Origin: a virus
Length of the DNA stretch: 21,490 nucleotides
Virus record (IMG/VR): IMGVR_UViG_3300021389_000185
Location: 1 to 21,490 of that record
Direction: 5' to 3' (one strand)
Shown: positions 1 to 7,057 of the stretch, in pieces
How positions within the stretch are numbered: position 1 is the first letter of the stretch
How the letters are laid out: each line of letters starts with the position of its first letter
Position numbers and translations under genes: made by a program
The notes under the pieces: model-generated
What the model was told of the DNA's origin: nothing
The model's input: the letters and a program-made list of their open reading frames with translations, nothing else
Databases searched by the model: none

Positions 1-37
1 AGAGCAGGATTCGCGCGCGCTGCCTTGTTCTCCTTTC

Positions 38-697
38 TTGGATTTGAGGCTAGGCGATTGCATGGATTTGATGCGGGAGACGCCTGATAATCACTTCGAT
101 CTGGCGATAGTCGACCCTCCTTATGGACTAGGCGACAAGTTCAAAGGGGGCAAGAGTGGGAAAATGCAATTCAACGAAGTGGTGGATAAGGGGTGGGACG
201 TAGCCCCAGATGCCGCGTACTTCAAAGAGCTGGTGCGAGTATCGAAAGAACAGATAATCTGGGGAGGGAACTACTTCGACCTTCCACCGACCAGATGTTT
301 TGTTGTGTGGGATAAGAAAATAAGCGACGACTTTACGTTGGCAATGGCGGAAATGGCATGGACAAGCTTCGACAAGCTGGCAAAGATTTTTAGGCTTTCG
401 ATGTCGGAGACAAAGCAGCACCCGACACAGAAGCCCGTCAAGCTTTACGAATGGCTCTTGTCGAAATACGCCGAGTCTGGGCAACGCATCCTCGACACCC
501 ACATGGGAAGCGGAAGCATCGCCATCGCTTGCCACTATTTCGGGGTGTATCTGACGGCATGCGAAATCGACGAGGACTATTTCAAGGCCGCCTGCAAGCG
601 AATCGAGCGAGAGACGCGGCAGATGGATCTGTTTCAGGAGAACACACAAACACACAAACACACAAACACACAAACACACAAACACACAAATACATAA
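38..697 (+). CDS. DNA methyltransferase (N4/N6 type, beta-class motif order)
   Basis: Probably methylates adenine N6 or cytosine N4 in DNA using S-adenosylmethionine, for protection from host restriction or for regulation. Visible motifs: LGDC near the N-terminus, catalytic DPPY at residues 26-29, HPTQKP at 128-133, and a DTHMGSGS AdoMet-binding loop at 153-160 followed by acidic E176. DPPY before the glycine-rich loop is the beta-class order. At 219 aa the enzyme is short, with little room for a separate target-recognition domain, as in many phage methylases. The start is a TTG with no Shine-Dalgarno; the frame stays open to the window edge, so the true start could lie outside. The ATG at 62 would lose LGDC. 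The last ~18 residues (TQTHKHTN repeated) come from an 8-bp DNA repeat and look dispensable. The next gene starts 7 nt after the stop. Confidence 0.88.
   Translation: MDLRLGDCMDLMRETPDNHFDLAIVDPPYGLGDKFKGGKSGKMQFNEVVDKGWDVAPDAAYFKELVRVSKEQIIWGGNYFDLPPTRCFVVWDKKISDDFTLAMAEMAWTSFDKLAKIFRLSMSETKQHPTQKPVKLYEWLLSKYAESGQRILDTHMGSGSIAIACHYFGVYLTACEIDEDYFKAACKRIERETRQMDLFQENTQTHKHTNTQTHKHTNT
643..690 (+). repeat. Six perfect tandem copies of CACACAAA
   Basis: An 8-bp unit is repeated six times without error inside the 3' end of the methyltransferase gene, just upstream of the next start codon. Because 8 is not a multiple of 3, any change in copy number shifts the reading frame of the methyltransferase tail. 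All three frames are free of stops through the repeat. It also serves as the C/A-rich leader of the next gene. Confidence 0.95.
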
Positions 698-704
698 AGA
701 GAAC

Positions 705-1409
705 ATGAGTAAAAATACAGAACTAGAAGTGAACAACTCGACTCTAACCCAAGCAGCAATTGACGCAGCGGCTGGGCTAACTACCCACTCTGCTGCGGAT
801 AACGGCATTGATGGACTGATTCCAGAAGACACCAAGGAATACGGTGTCTCACTTCCTAATCTCAAGCTAGTCGACCCCATGTCGAAAGAGGGTAAACAAG
901 ATCCTTCTCTTATTGGCTCTCTACTATACGACAAGCGGCTTGACCTAGGCCAAGAGCTTTCGAGCATCGTGCTAGCAACCCAATGGAGATGGCAAGAGAA
1001 GCGGGAATACGATCCCAGCAACCTGACTCCTCTTAACATCATGACCAACGAAGAGCTCCTAGAGGCAGGTTTAGACAAGGAAGACGTTGTTAGGTTGTGC
1101 ATCGTCAACCTAGCCGTTGTCCTTCCTGACGGCATTGAAGATGAGACTTCGATTTCTGCGGGCGGGATAGAATACGTTCTCTGTTCCTTCTGGGCTCGAG
1201 GGTTCAGCCTCGATTTCGCCAAAGCGATAGCGCGTAAGATCAACCTTAATTATGGAGGCGCATCTTATAACAAATTTACCAAGATGATGAGTAGCACCAG
1301 AGCTTGGAAGGGCGACACTATGCGGCTCGTTAAATGGGGAGGTGCTGGACCATTGGTCTCTCCGGAAACTCTTGAGACACTCGCCGAACAGATAGGTGGT
1401 TTAGGGTGA
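705..1409 (+). CDS. Unknown early phage protein, 234 aa
   Basis: Not recognised as a named family. The first ~40 residues look unstructured (Asn/Thr/Ala-rich). The folded part probably begins near residue 46 (YGVSLPNLKLVDPMSKEG), which resembles the opening of phage proteins often found beside replication genes and sometimes suspected to bind DNA; that link is weak. There is no signal peptide, membrane segment or Cys pair. Residues 12-22 (STLTQAAIDAA) are identical, and nearly so at nucleotide level, to part of the tail-fibre gene on the other strand. The ATG follows AAAGAGAAC, at best a weak ribosome site, downstream of the octanucleotide repeat. A strong terminator lies 29 bp after the stop, so this gene and the methyltransferase probably form one transcript unit. 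Confidence 0.8.
   Translation: MSKNTELEVNNSTLTQAAIDAAAGLTTHSAADNGIDGLIPEDTKEYGVSLPNLKLVDPMSKEGKQDPSLIGSLLYDKRLDLGQELSSIVLATQWRWQEKREYDPSNLTPLNIMTNEELLEAGLDKEDVVRLCIVNLAVVLPDGIEDETSISAGGIEYVLCSFWARGFSLDFAKAIARKINLNYGGASYNKFTKMMSSTRAWKGDTMRLVKWGGAGPLVSPETLETLAEQIGGLG
737..771 (+). repeat. Copy A of a 35-bp inverted repeat shared with the tail-fibre gene
   Basis: Matches the reverse complement of 18599-18633 at 34 of 35 positions (the difference is T743). It encodes STLTQAAIDAA in the same reading frame as in the fibre gene. Confidence 0.95.
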
Positions 1410-1437
1410 GTTGTTGGTTGCCAGTTGGTTACTGGCT

Positions 1438-1481
1438 GGGGCCTTGTAGGGGTAAGACCTTACGAGGCCCCTTTTATTTTT
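1438..1481 (+). terminator. Rho-independent terminator
   Basis: An 11-bp stem (GGGGCCTTGTA at 1438-1448 against TACGAGGCCCC at 1461-1471, with one G-T wobble) is followed directly by a T-rich tract, TTTTATTTTT, at 1472-1481. It lies 28 bp after the 234-aa gene and before the small membrane protein gene, so it ends or attenuates the first early transcript. It is oriented for the + strand only. This is the only classical intrinsic terminator seen in the window. Confidence 0.9.
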
Positions 1482-1532
1482 ACCAGCGTTAGCCTTTTGA
1501 CAAGAGACGAATTAAGTGCAAATCACTATCCA

Positions 1533-1724
1533 ATGATAACTCTTCCTCTTCTCATAGTGTGCATTTTAGCAACATCTGTCGCGTGGCTTTGCGGGAGCGC
1601 GTATCTCAGCGTCATTGACAAGATGCCTCACGACAACGTTAGGCAGGCGACGATTGCCATGCTCATCATTGGGGGACTAACGTATATCGCAGGTGCGTTG
1701 CTGTTCTTCAAGCACTTCTTTTAA
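1533..1724 (+). CDS. Small two-helix membrane protein, 63 aa
   Basis: Predicted inner-membrane protein with two hydrophobic helices, about residues 2-24 (ITLPLLIVCILATSVAW onward) and 40-58 (ATIAMLIIGGLTYIAGALLF), joined by a short polar loop (DKMPHDNVRQ). It has no family signature; it could be a superinfection-exclusion factor, an antiholin-like protein or something unrelated. The ATG at 1533 is preferred over an upstream in-frame TTG at 1425 because the longer version would read through the terminator hairpin and adds a non-hydrophobic extension. It sits between the terminator and the nucleotide kinase gene, 29 nt from the latter. Confidence 0.6.
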   Translation: MITLPLLIVCILATSVAWLCGSAYLSVIDKMPHDNVRQATIAMLIIGGLTYIAGALLFFKHFF

Positions 1725-1753
1725 CCCTAACAACTAACCAACAACTAACCAAA
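1725..1753 (+). promoter_or_regulatory. C/A-rich, SD-less translation leader with an 11-bp tandem duplication
   Basis: The whole spacer before the kinase ATG is nearly G-free and contains AACAACTAACC twice in tandem (1729-1739 and 1740-1750). There is no purine-rich Shine-Dalgarno. Similar leaders stand before several - strand genes (17037, 17432, 16804 and 7879 starts), which suggests an unstructured leader rather than 16S rRNA pairing directs initiation. Confidence 0.6.
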
Positions 1754-2263
1754 ATGTACACTAACATAATCGGACTAGCAGGACCCGCCGGGGTGGGTAA
1801 GTCCTACCTAGCAACGAAGCTAAAGCGGATTACTCATGGCGAGCTGTTTAGCTTCGCAGGAAACATACGCATGGGCCTTTACATGATGGGCCTCTCGATC
1901 AACTACGAGGACAAAAGAGCCCCTGTCTACAATGGCAAGAGCACCCGAGATCTGATGCGTTCACTAGGAACAGAATGGGGGCGCGAGAGGGTAGGCCAAG
2001 ACATCTGGGTTGACCTGCTCATGGCTAGGATTGACCACTGTGACAGTCACTCCGCCGTTATTGATGACGTTAGGTTCCCTAACGAAGCTCAGGGAATAAG
2101 AAAGCGCGGTGGTATTGTGGTCGAGTTAGCCCGGGACGGTATCGCCTACGAAGGATCTCACATGACCGAAGATGGGCTCGACCCAAGTTGCATCGACCTA
2201 ACGCTAGATTGTGCTAACACCGACGAAGCCATTAACACTATCCTAATCCACTCAAGATCATGA
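1754..2263 (+). CDS. Deoxynucleoside monophosphate kinase (phage dNMP kinase)
   Basis: Phosphorylates dNMPs to dNDPs to supply precursors for phage DNA synthesis. The P-loop GPAGVGKS is at residues 10-17, near the N-terminus as usual. The central RDLMRSLGTEWGR segment (65-77) and DDVRFPNEA (104-112) are typical of the T4 gene 1/T5 dNMP kinase-like group, where they contribute to substrate binding and the lid region. At 169 aa it is compact compared with T4 gp1. It starts after a C/A-rich leader and overlaps the next gene by 4 nt (ATGA). Its position just ahead of the DNA polymerase fits a nucleotide-supply role. Which dNMPs it accepts cannot be read from the sequence. Confidence 0.85.
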   Translation: MYTNIIGLAGPAGVGKSYLATKLKRITHGELFSFAGNIRMGLYMMGLSINYEDKRAPVYNGKSTRDLMRSLGTEWGRERVGQDIWVDLLMARIDHCDSHSAVIDDVRFPNEAQGIRKRGGIVVELARDGIAYEGSHMTEDGLDPSCIDLTLDCANTDEAINTILIHSRS

Positions 2264-2511
2264 AACATCAAAAGAAAAGAAAGTTCACTCTTCAAGGGAG
2301 AACTGCCACAGCCGCCGAATGGGCAAAAGCGCTAAGATCTACCGAATGCACCTTCAGAGATTCGGTTTACTCGGCTGAAAAGAGAGGTGCAACTAGGGAA
2401 CAGGCAATGCTTGCAACGATCCGACACCTCAGCAACCCTAACCGCAAGTACCGTGGACTCTGGGAAAAGTTAGCAGAGATCATGGAACGCGATAACCAAG
2501 AGGCCAAGTGA
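2260..2511 (+). CDS. Small basic protein, possible helix-turn-helix
   Basis: An 83-aa, Lys/Arg-rich protein. After a basic start (KHQKKRKFTLQGR), residues 15-52 (TATAAEWAKALRST..., then a second helix and RGATREQAML) are laid out like the short helix-turn-helix repeats found in phage proteins of the type 'x-EWAxxLGxxxxTLxxRLxxGWSxxEAL'. The match is only in pattern, so DNA binding is an inference. It starts within the stop codon of the kinase gene (ATGA), and its own stop overlaps the GTG start of the polymerase gene (GTGA). It is therefore probably made by coupled translation within the replication operon. Confidence 0.7.
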   Translation: MKHQKKRKFTLQGRTATAAEWAKALRSTECTFRDSVYSAEKRGATREQAMLATIRHLSNPNRKYRGLWEKLAEIMERDNQEAK

Positions 2512-4337
2512 AAAAGTATAATTTGAAAGATTTGAATGTCGCGGCCATCGACTTCGAGACCTATTACTCAAAGGAGCATAACATTAGCTCACTGGGCCTT
2601 CAAGGCTACGTAAAGCACCCCGATACTGACATTTACTTAGTCAGTGCTTCAATAGCTGGAGACGGTGGACATGTAGGTGAGCCTAGGTCGATGCCGTGGG
2701 AAGAGTTCACCGGGCCGGACTGGGTCTGGGTCTCACACAACGCATCATTTGACGAAGCATGTTACCGCGAATGCGTCGACATCAACGGAGACAAACTAAC
2801 AGATGTATTCGGGATGCCCGGCTCATGGGAATGTACCGCTGACATGGCCGCTTACCTGGGATGCAAACGAGATTTGAAGACCGCGTGCATGGAGCTCCTT
2901 GGAAAGGAAGTTTCGAAAGACACTCGGAAGATGATGGAGGGAAGGCACTGGAACGATCTCGACGAGGAAACTATTTACGAGATCGTAGACTATGCTCAAC
3001 AGGACAGTGATAGATGCCTTGAGTTGTGGCTCAGTTATTGTCACGAGTGGCCAGAGGACGAACGCAGAGTTTCCAGGCTAACACGTGAGATGTGTTCTAG
3101 AGGTTTTCAGTTAGACGTGGATCGGGCCAACGAGTATGCACTCAAGCTCTCAACAGAGATATACAATAATGCCCAGGACATTCCTTGGCATGGTTCCAAA
3201 GACGCTAAAGGGAAGATGATCCCTACCACTAGCCCGAAAGCGGTTAAAGAGTATTGCCATATCAAAGGCATCGACCCACCAAAGTCGATGGCGAAGACAA
3301 GCGCAGAGTTTGAGAAGTGGATTGGTAAATATGGGGAGGAACATCCATTTGCCAAAGCGCTAGGAAACCATCGCTCCTTGAATCGGACATGCGAATTAGT
3401 CAAGCGCATGGAATCCCTGGCGGATGAGTCTGACAGAATGCCCTATGGTCTAAAGTACTTTGGAGCCAAGACCGGTAGGTGGAGCGGTGACGCGGGTGTC
3501 AACGTTCAGAACTTCCCTCGCAAGGCAGTTTCAGGGGTAGACGTTCGTTCGCTAATAATCTCCAGGCCCGACCACGTCTTGGTGCAGGCAGACTACGGGC
3601 AGATAGAAGCTAGGGTGGCCCTCATGCTTGCGGATGACACTGCACAACTAGACATGGTAGCCAGTGGCGTCGATCTCTACGAGGCCCACGCTAGGCTCAC
3701 GATGGGCTACAGCGACCCCCGCCCGATGGCGGAAGCGGATCCTGCTGGACGTCAGTTAGCTAAAGCGCGTGTTCTCGGGCTAGGATTCGGGTGTGGTGCT
3801 GCTAAGTTCGTGGATGTTGCTAGGATCTTGGGAGGGTTGGAAATGACCCTTGAGGAAGCTCAACACGTTGTCAGTGACTATCGGCGATCCAATCCTGGTA
3901 TTGTAGCAGCATGGAAGAGACTCGAGGCTAGCTTTGCGGAAAGTGCCAGAGCACCTGGAACGAAGGAACACAGGATGCCGTTACCTAGTGGGCGTGACAT
4001 CGTCTACCATAAGCCGCACTATTCAGGCCGCGACCTCGCATGCACTCCGATCCTGGGGCAAGGCGTTAGGAAAGTGTACGGTGGTTTATTATTTGAGAAC
4101 CTCGTCCAAGCAACCGCACGCGACATATTCTCAGAGCACCTGCTTAAGCTTCAAGATCTTGGGGGGCACTTCATGCCGATTCTGATCGTTCACGATGAGG
4201 TTTTGTTAGAGGTTCATGTCGACGAGGCGGTGGAAGCTAGCACAATCCTACAATCAATTCTAGAAACACCTCCAACATGGTGCCAAGATTTGCCTCTTAG
4301 CGCAGACACTCAATTCCTAACCAAATACACAAAATAA
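2508..4337 (+). CDS. DNA polymerase, family A (Pol I-like) with 3'-5' exonuclease
   Basis: Replicative or gap-filling phage polymerase. The DnaQ-like proofreading domain covers about residues 10-175: motif I D15/E17 (IDFETYY), motif II N78/D82 (SHNASFDEACY), motif III Y162 and D166 (YAQQDSD). The polymerase domain covers about 290-609: TGRWSG 322-327; motif A with D362, I366, E367 and R369 (ADYGQIEAR, with Gly where Ser is common); motif B R415, K419, L423, F427; motif C VHDEV with H562, D563, E564. There is no 5'-3' exonuclease domain, as usual in phages. The Pol I Phe762-equivalent is Leu423, a state reported in virioplankton polymerases as a marker of slower-replicating or temperate phages. 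The GTG start overlaps the preceding stop; the stop overlaps the next ATG (TAATG). Confidence 0.96.
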   Translation: MKKYNLKDLNVAAIDFETYYSKEHNISSLGLQGYVKHPDTDIYLVSASIAGDGGHVGEPRSMPWEEFTGPDWVWVSHNASFDEACYRECVDINGDKLTDVFGMPGSWECTADMAAYLGCKRDLKTACMELLGKEVSKDTRKMMEGRHWNDLDEETIYEIVDYAQQDSDRCLELWLSYCHEWPEDERRVSRLTREMCSRGFQLDVDRANEYALKLSTEIYNNAQDIPWHGSKDAKGKMIPTTSPKAVKEYCHIKGIDPPKSMAKTSAEFEKWIGKYGEEHPFAKALGNHRSLNRTCELVKRMESLADESDRMPYGLKYFGAKTGRWSGDAGVNVQNFPRKAVSGVDVRSLIISRPDHVLVQADYGQIEARVALMLADDTAQLDMVASGVDLYEAHARLTMGYSDPRPMAEADPAGRQLAKARVLGLGFGCGAAKFVDVARILGGLEMTLEEAQHVVSDYRRSNPGIVAAWKRLEASFAESARAPGTKEHRMPLPSGRDIVYHKPHYSGRDLACTPILGQGVRKVYGGLLFENLVQATARDIFSEHLLKLQDLGGHFMPILIVHDEVLLEVHVDEAVEASTILQSILETPPTWCQDLPLSADTQFLTKYTK

Positions 4338-4633
4338 TGATTTCAATAGACGAAAACGGCCATGGAGACCATGGAAAAGATGATCTTGGGTTTCCCAAGA
4401 TGGTAGATAGTTTGTTAGTAGCTCCTCTGTGTATGTTAGATATTTCAGATGTTGTAGCAATCATTGATGACAAGGTAGTTATGTCGGGGGGTGGTCATCT
4501 AGAGCTTGACCAAATGTCCATAATGCTAGCCAGACATTGGATGCTTAGTGAGGCAGAAGCTCGAAAGGACTCCCGCTCCTTAGATGATATTGGCGAAAGC
4601 ACAGAAGAGGGAGAAAAGGAGTTTATTTCGTGA
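4337..4633 (+). CDS. Unknown acidic protein, 98 aa
   Basis: No recognised family. It is acidic, with Asp/Glu/His-rich stretches at the start (residues 4-16) and a Glu-rich end. The middle (about 22-50) contains a hydrophobic stretch, VDSLLVAPLCMLDISDVVAII, that reads more like a buried beta/alpha core than a membrane helix. It starts inside the polymerase stop codon (TAATG) and ends overlapping the GTG of the next gene, so it is an integral member of the replication operon. It might be a small accessory factor or inhibitor of a host enzyme, but nothing visible decides this. Confidence 0.7.
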   Translation: MISIDENGHGDHGKDDLGFPKMVDSLLVAPLCMLDISDVVAIIDDKVVMSGGGHLELDQMSIMLARHWMLSEAEARKDSRSLDDIGESTEEGEKEFIS

Positions 4634-4950
4634 ATATTACGTTAGAAGATTTAGCAGACTTCGCATCATCTCAACCGCCGTCTGAATGGGTTGACACCTT
4701 GTCAAAAGACGATTGTCCTTTGTGTCAGTTTGCTAGAGCGTCTTGGGGTTTTGTTCACGTCAGGTCCACGTTTGACATGGTCGCCGCTTACTCTGGACCC
4801 GATGAGATGAGTAGATTATCAAAGCTCATGCCTGTGGACTCCCGTTACCGTTACGTGCTATCCATGCCTCCAGTTCCTGCGAAGGTCACTTGGGGAGGAC
4901 TTTCAGATGCAATCCGCTCGCATTTAATAGCACCGCCTGACCCTTCCTAA
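4630..4950 (+). CDS. Unknown protein with a single CPLC pair, 106 aa
   Basis: No recognised family. A single CPLC pair at residues 29-32 could be a redox-active CxxC or half of a metal site, but no second pair is present, so a full zinc ribbon is not supported. The remainder is mixed polar/hydrophobic with no membrane helix. The GTG start overlaps the preceding stop (GTGA), and the stop lies 1 nt before the primase-helicase ATG, so all three are probably translated together. A role in replication is suggested by position only. Confidence 0.68.
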   Translation: MNITLEDLADFASSQPPSEWVDTLSKDDCPLCQFARASWGFVHVRSTFDMVAAYSGPDEMSRLSKLMPVDSRYRYVLSMPPVPAKVTWGGLSDAIRSHLIAPPDPS

Positions 4951-4951
4951 C

Positions 4952-7057
4952 ATGCTACGATTCCTCGCCAACTTAGTATCCAATGAGGCCCTTCTAACGG
5001 ATGACCCAAGCTCTTTTTCAGTGTTAGGGTTCCCCTCGAATAAACGGAAATGGGCCGCTCAATGGAAAGACCCTGAAACGAAGCACTGCTTCCTTTCTGG
5101 GTGGGAAGGTCTTTCTAGAAACGAGCGCATCTCGAAGCATAATCCCCCGGTTACTTGTCGAGGTGTCATCGTCGATCTCGACTGTGCTCCAGTAGAGCTG
5201 AACTTCTCCAAAGGTTATGAGCCCAGCTTCACAAGCCGCTCATTTAGTGGGGGCTACCATCTCCACTACTTGTTCGAGAACCCTCTCCACCTGGGGAACG
5301 TGTCAGGGTTAGCTTCGAGGTTTATGGAGACGTTAGAGACGAAACTAGCTCTCCCTGCTCTTCCCGGCTACGACAGGAATGCGTTCCGTAATCCCTCACA
5401 ATATTACGAAGTAGGTAGGGAATGGGCGGGAGCGGGGAAGCCACTTGATGACTCACTAGTCCATGCCTGGTTCATGTGTGCTTCAAAGAAATTCCGGTTT
5501 CAGGATTCGGGAGAAGCCGCGGTGCCCATTGACAAGGTTAGGAAATACTTGTCGGAGAAATACCCTAACAAATGGCCTGGAGGTTGGGAATCATTCGACG
5601 TAGGCGCGCGAGGTGTTCGTTTCTGGGATGATGACGGGGATTCCTTCTCGGTTATTGTCAGGGAAACCGGGCTCACTTGTTTCACGTCAGACCGTGGATT
5701 CATACCTTGGAGAGACGAAGAACTCTTAGGGGCTAAAGAAGTGAATCTTTATCAGGAAACCGCGCTCACGGATCCAGCGAAAGACATCTGGTTTGACGGT
5801 AAAAACTATTGGAAACCTAACAGTCGCGGTCAGTGGGTGTGCCGTAACGAGACGCAGATTAAGGAGGATCTACATTGTATGGGACTCTCTAACAGATCCC
5901 CTGAAGGTGGTGGTGCCTCTCCGGTGTCTAGGTCCGCCATGCATATCAGAGATGATAAGCAGCTCAAGGTAATATCAATGTTCTACACTCCGCCAGGCGT
6001 TCGGCACCCTAACAACCCAGCGGAGGGTGTTGAGCTCAACATTGGGAATGTTAGCGCTCTAACACCAGCGCCAAGCTTTGGTGAATGGGGTGAACGATTT
6101 CCACGGCTTCAAGAGTTCTTTGAAGAGTTCTTTTTCAAGGAACCTCGAGAACGTTTTTTAGCCCACTTAGCTCATGCGTATAGGTGCGGAGTCAATGAAG
6201 ACCCCCAACGAGGGTTGGGGTGCATCATCGCAGGTCCTGTTGGAAACGGAAAGACCTTCACCGCAAACCAGATATGCGGGCGTTTGTTAGGAGGCGGGGT
6301 TGACGCTAGTCCTTACCTAGTCGATGGGGACAATTTCAACTCAAACCTAGTGACCAATCCCGTTTGGACTCTGGACGACGTCGCAAACAAGGCGTCTTGG
6401 TCAGAGCACTCTAGGTTTTCTAAGAAGTTTAAGAGAGCGTTAGCGAATGATGATTTACCATGTCGTGCTATGTATCAAGCCCCTATCATGGTTCGTTGGA
6501 CTGGCAGAATCTACATGACTGCTAATGATGACTATGAATCCCTCAACGCGCTTCCTAGGACTGACATCAACATTAAGGACAAGCTACTCATACTCAAAGC
6601 CAACGATGTGATCATAGACCCCTGGATCACTAACGAAGAGCTTGAGGAAGAGCTTCCCCACCTTGGTGCATGGTTGTTAGACTACGCGCATGAGCCCAGT
6701 TATCTTGGGGGCAGGTTCGGGGTTCGACCTTGGGTAGACCCTGAACTAGAGAAGAAGATCCTGGAAGTTGGCCCGAAAGCACCTGGCGACGAAGTTTTAG
6801 CGGCATTCCGTAAAGGCCTGACGGAACCCTTTGTCGGGCTTTGCTCTGATCTATATGATAAGATAGTGATAGATAACTCAACAGCTGCCTCCAAGATTTT
6901 CAAGAAGCCCCAACAACTAGGATGGCACTTGAAAGATAGGCTTGACGCGTGTGACGCTGGATACTCGAAGAAACGTACTAGGGATGGCCAAGTCTACACT
7001 ATCCAGCCATTAGAAGACGAAACAACAGACGCAGACGAAGACGATGCACCCTTCTAA
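4952..7057 (+). CDS. Primase-helicase fusion (AEP-like primase plus SF3-type helicase)
   Basis: Likely primes DNA synthesis and unwinds DNA at the replication fork. The N-terminal half resembles an archaeo-eukaryotic-type primase: acidic pair D75/D77 in GVIVDLDC, SGGYH ending in H103 at 99-103, and an Arg-rich YDRNAFRNPS segment at 140-149. The C-terminal half has a P-loop ATPase of the virus/plasmid helicase (SF3/D5-like) kind: Walker A GPVGNGKT 428-435, Walker B LDD 474-476, sensor TAND 523-526 and a possible arginine finger near R536. Residues ~215-300 form a linking region of unknown fold. The tail (690-701) is Asp/Glu/Thr-rich. With the Pol I-like enzyme this supplies a nearly complete replisome. 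The last 14 nt overlap the next gene. Confidence 0.86.
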   Translation: MLRFLANLVSNEALLTDDPSSFSVLGFPSNKRKWAAQWKDPETKHCFLSGWEGLSRNERISKHNPPVTCRGVIVDLDCAPVELNFSKGYEPSFTSRSFSGGYHLHYLFENPLHLGNVSGLASRFMETLETKLALPALPGYDRNAFRNPSQYYEVGREWAGAGKPLDDSLVHAWFMCASKKFRFQDSGEAAVPIDKVRKYLSEKYPNKWPGGWESFDVGARGVRFWDDDGDSFSVIVRETGLTCFTSDRGFIPWRDEELLGAKEVNLYQETALTDPAKDIWFDGKNYWKPNSRGQWVCRNETQIKEDLHCMGLSNRSPEGGGASPVSRSAMHIRDDKQLKVISMFYTPPGVRHPNNPAEGVELNIGNVSALTPAPSFGEWGERFPRLQEFFEEFFFKEPRERFLAHLAHAYRCGVNEDPQRGLGCIIAGPVGNGKTFTANQICGRLLGGGVDASPYLVDGDNFNSNLVTNPVWTLDDVANKASWSEHSRFSKKFKRALANDDLPCRAMYQAPIMVRWTGRIYMTANDDYESLNALPRTDINIKDKLLILKANDVIIDPWITNEELEEELPHLGAWLLDYAHEPSYLGGRFGVRPWVDPELEKKILEVGPKAPGDEVLAAFRKGLTEPFVGLCSDLYDKIVIDNSTAASKIFKKPQQLGWHLKDRLDACDAGYSKKRTRDGQVYTIQPLEDETTDADEDDAPF

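Noticed and set aside
643-690. CACACAAA tract as a CRISPR or phage attachment-type repeat
   Set aside because: The unit is far too short, has no spacers, and there is no integrase or tRNA nearby.
451-708. Second + strand frame through the 3' half of the methyltransferase gene, ending ATGA on the next start
   Set aside because: It has no own start signal and no domain. It matters only as the frame the methyltransferase would enter if one repeat unit were lost.
128-1243. Long antisense reading frame (371 codons) on the - strand over the methyltransferase and the 234-aa gene
   Set aside because: It lies opposite two well-supported + strand genes, its product has no recognisable domain, and the repeat gives a nonsensical Cys/Val tract. 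It is a by-product of low stop density.
1497-1530. Possible promoter with TTGACA at 1497-1502
   Set aside because: No acceptable -10 element lies 16-18 nt downstream, and no alternative Bacteroidota-type consensus was seen.
1425-1532. N-terminal extension of the small membrane protein from TTG 1425
   Set aside because: It would be encoded across the terminator hairpin and T-tract; the ATG at 1533 directly precedes the first membrane helix.
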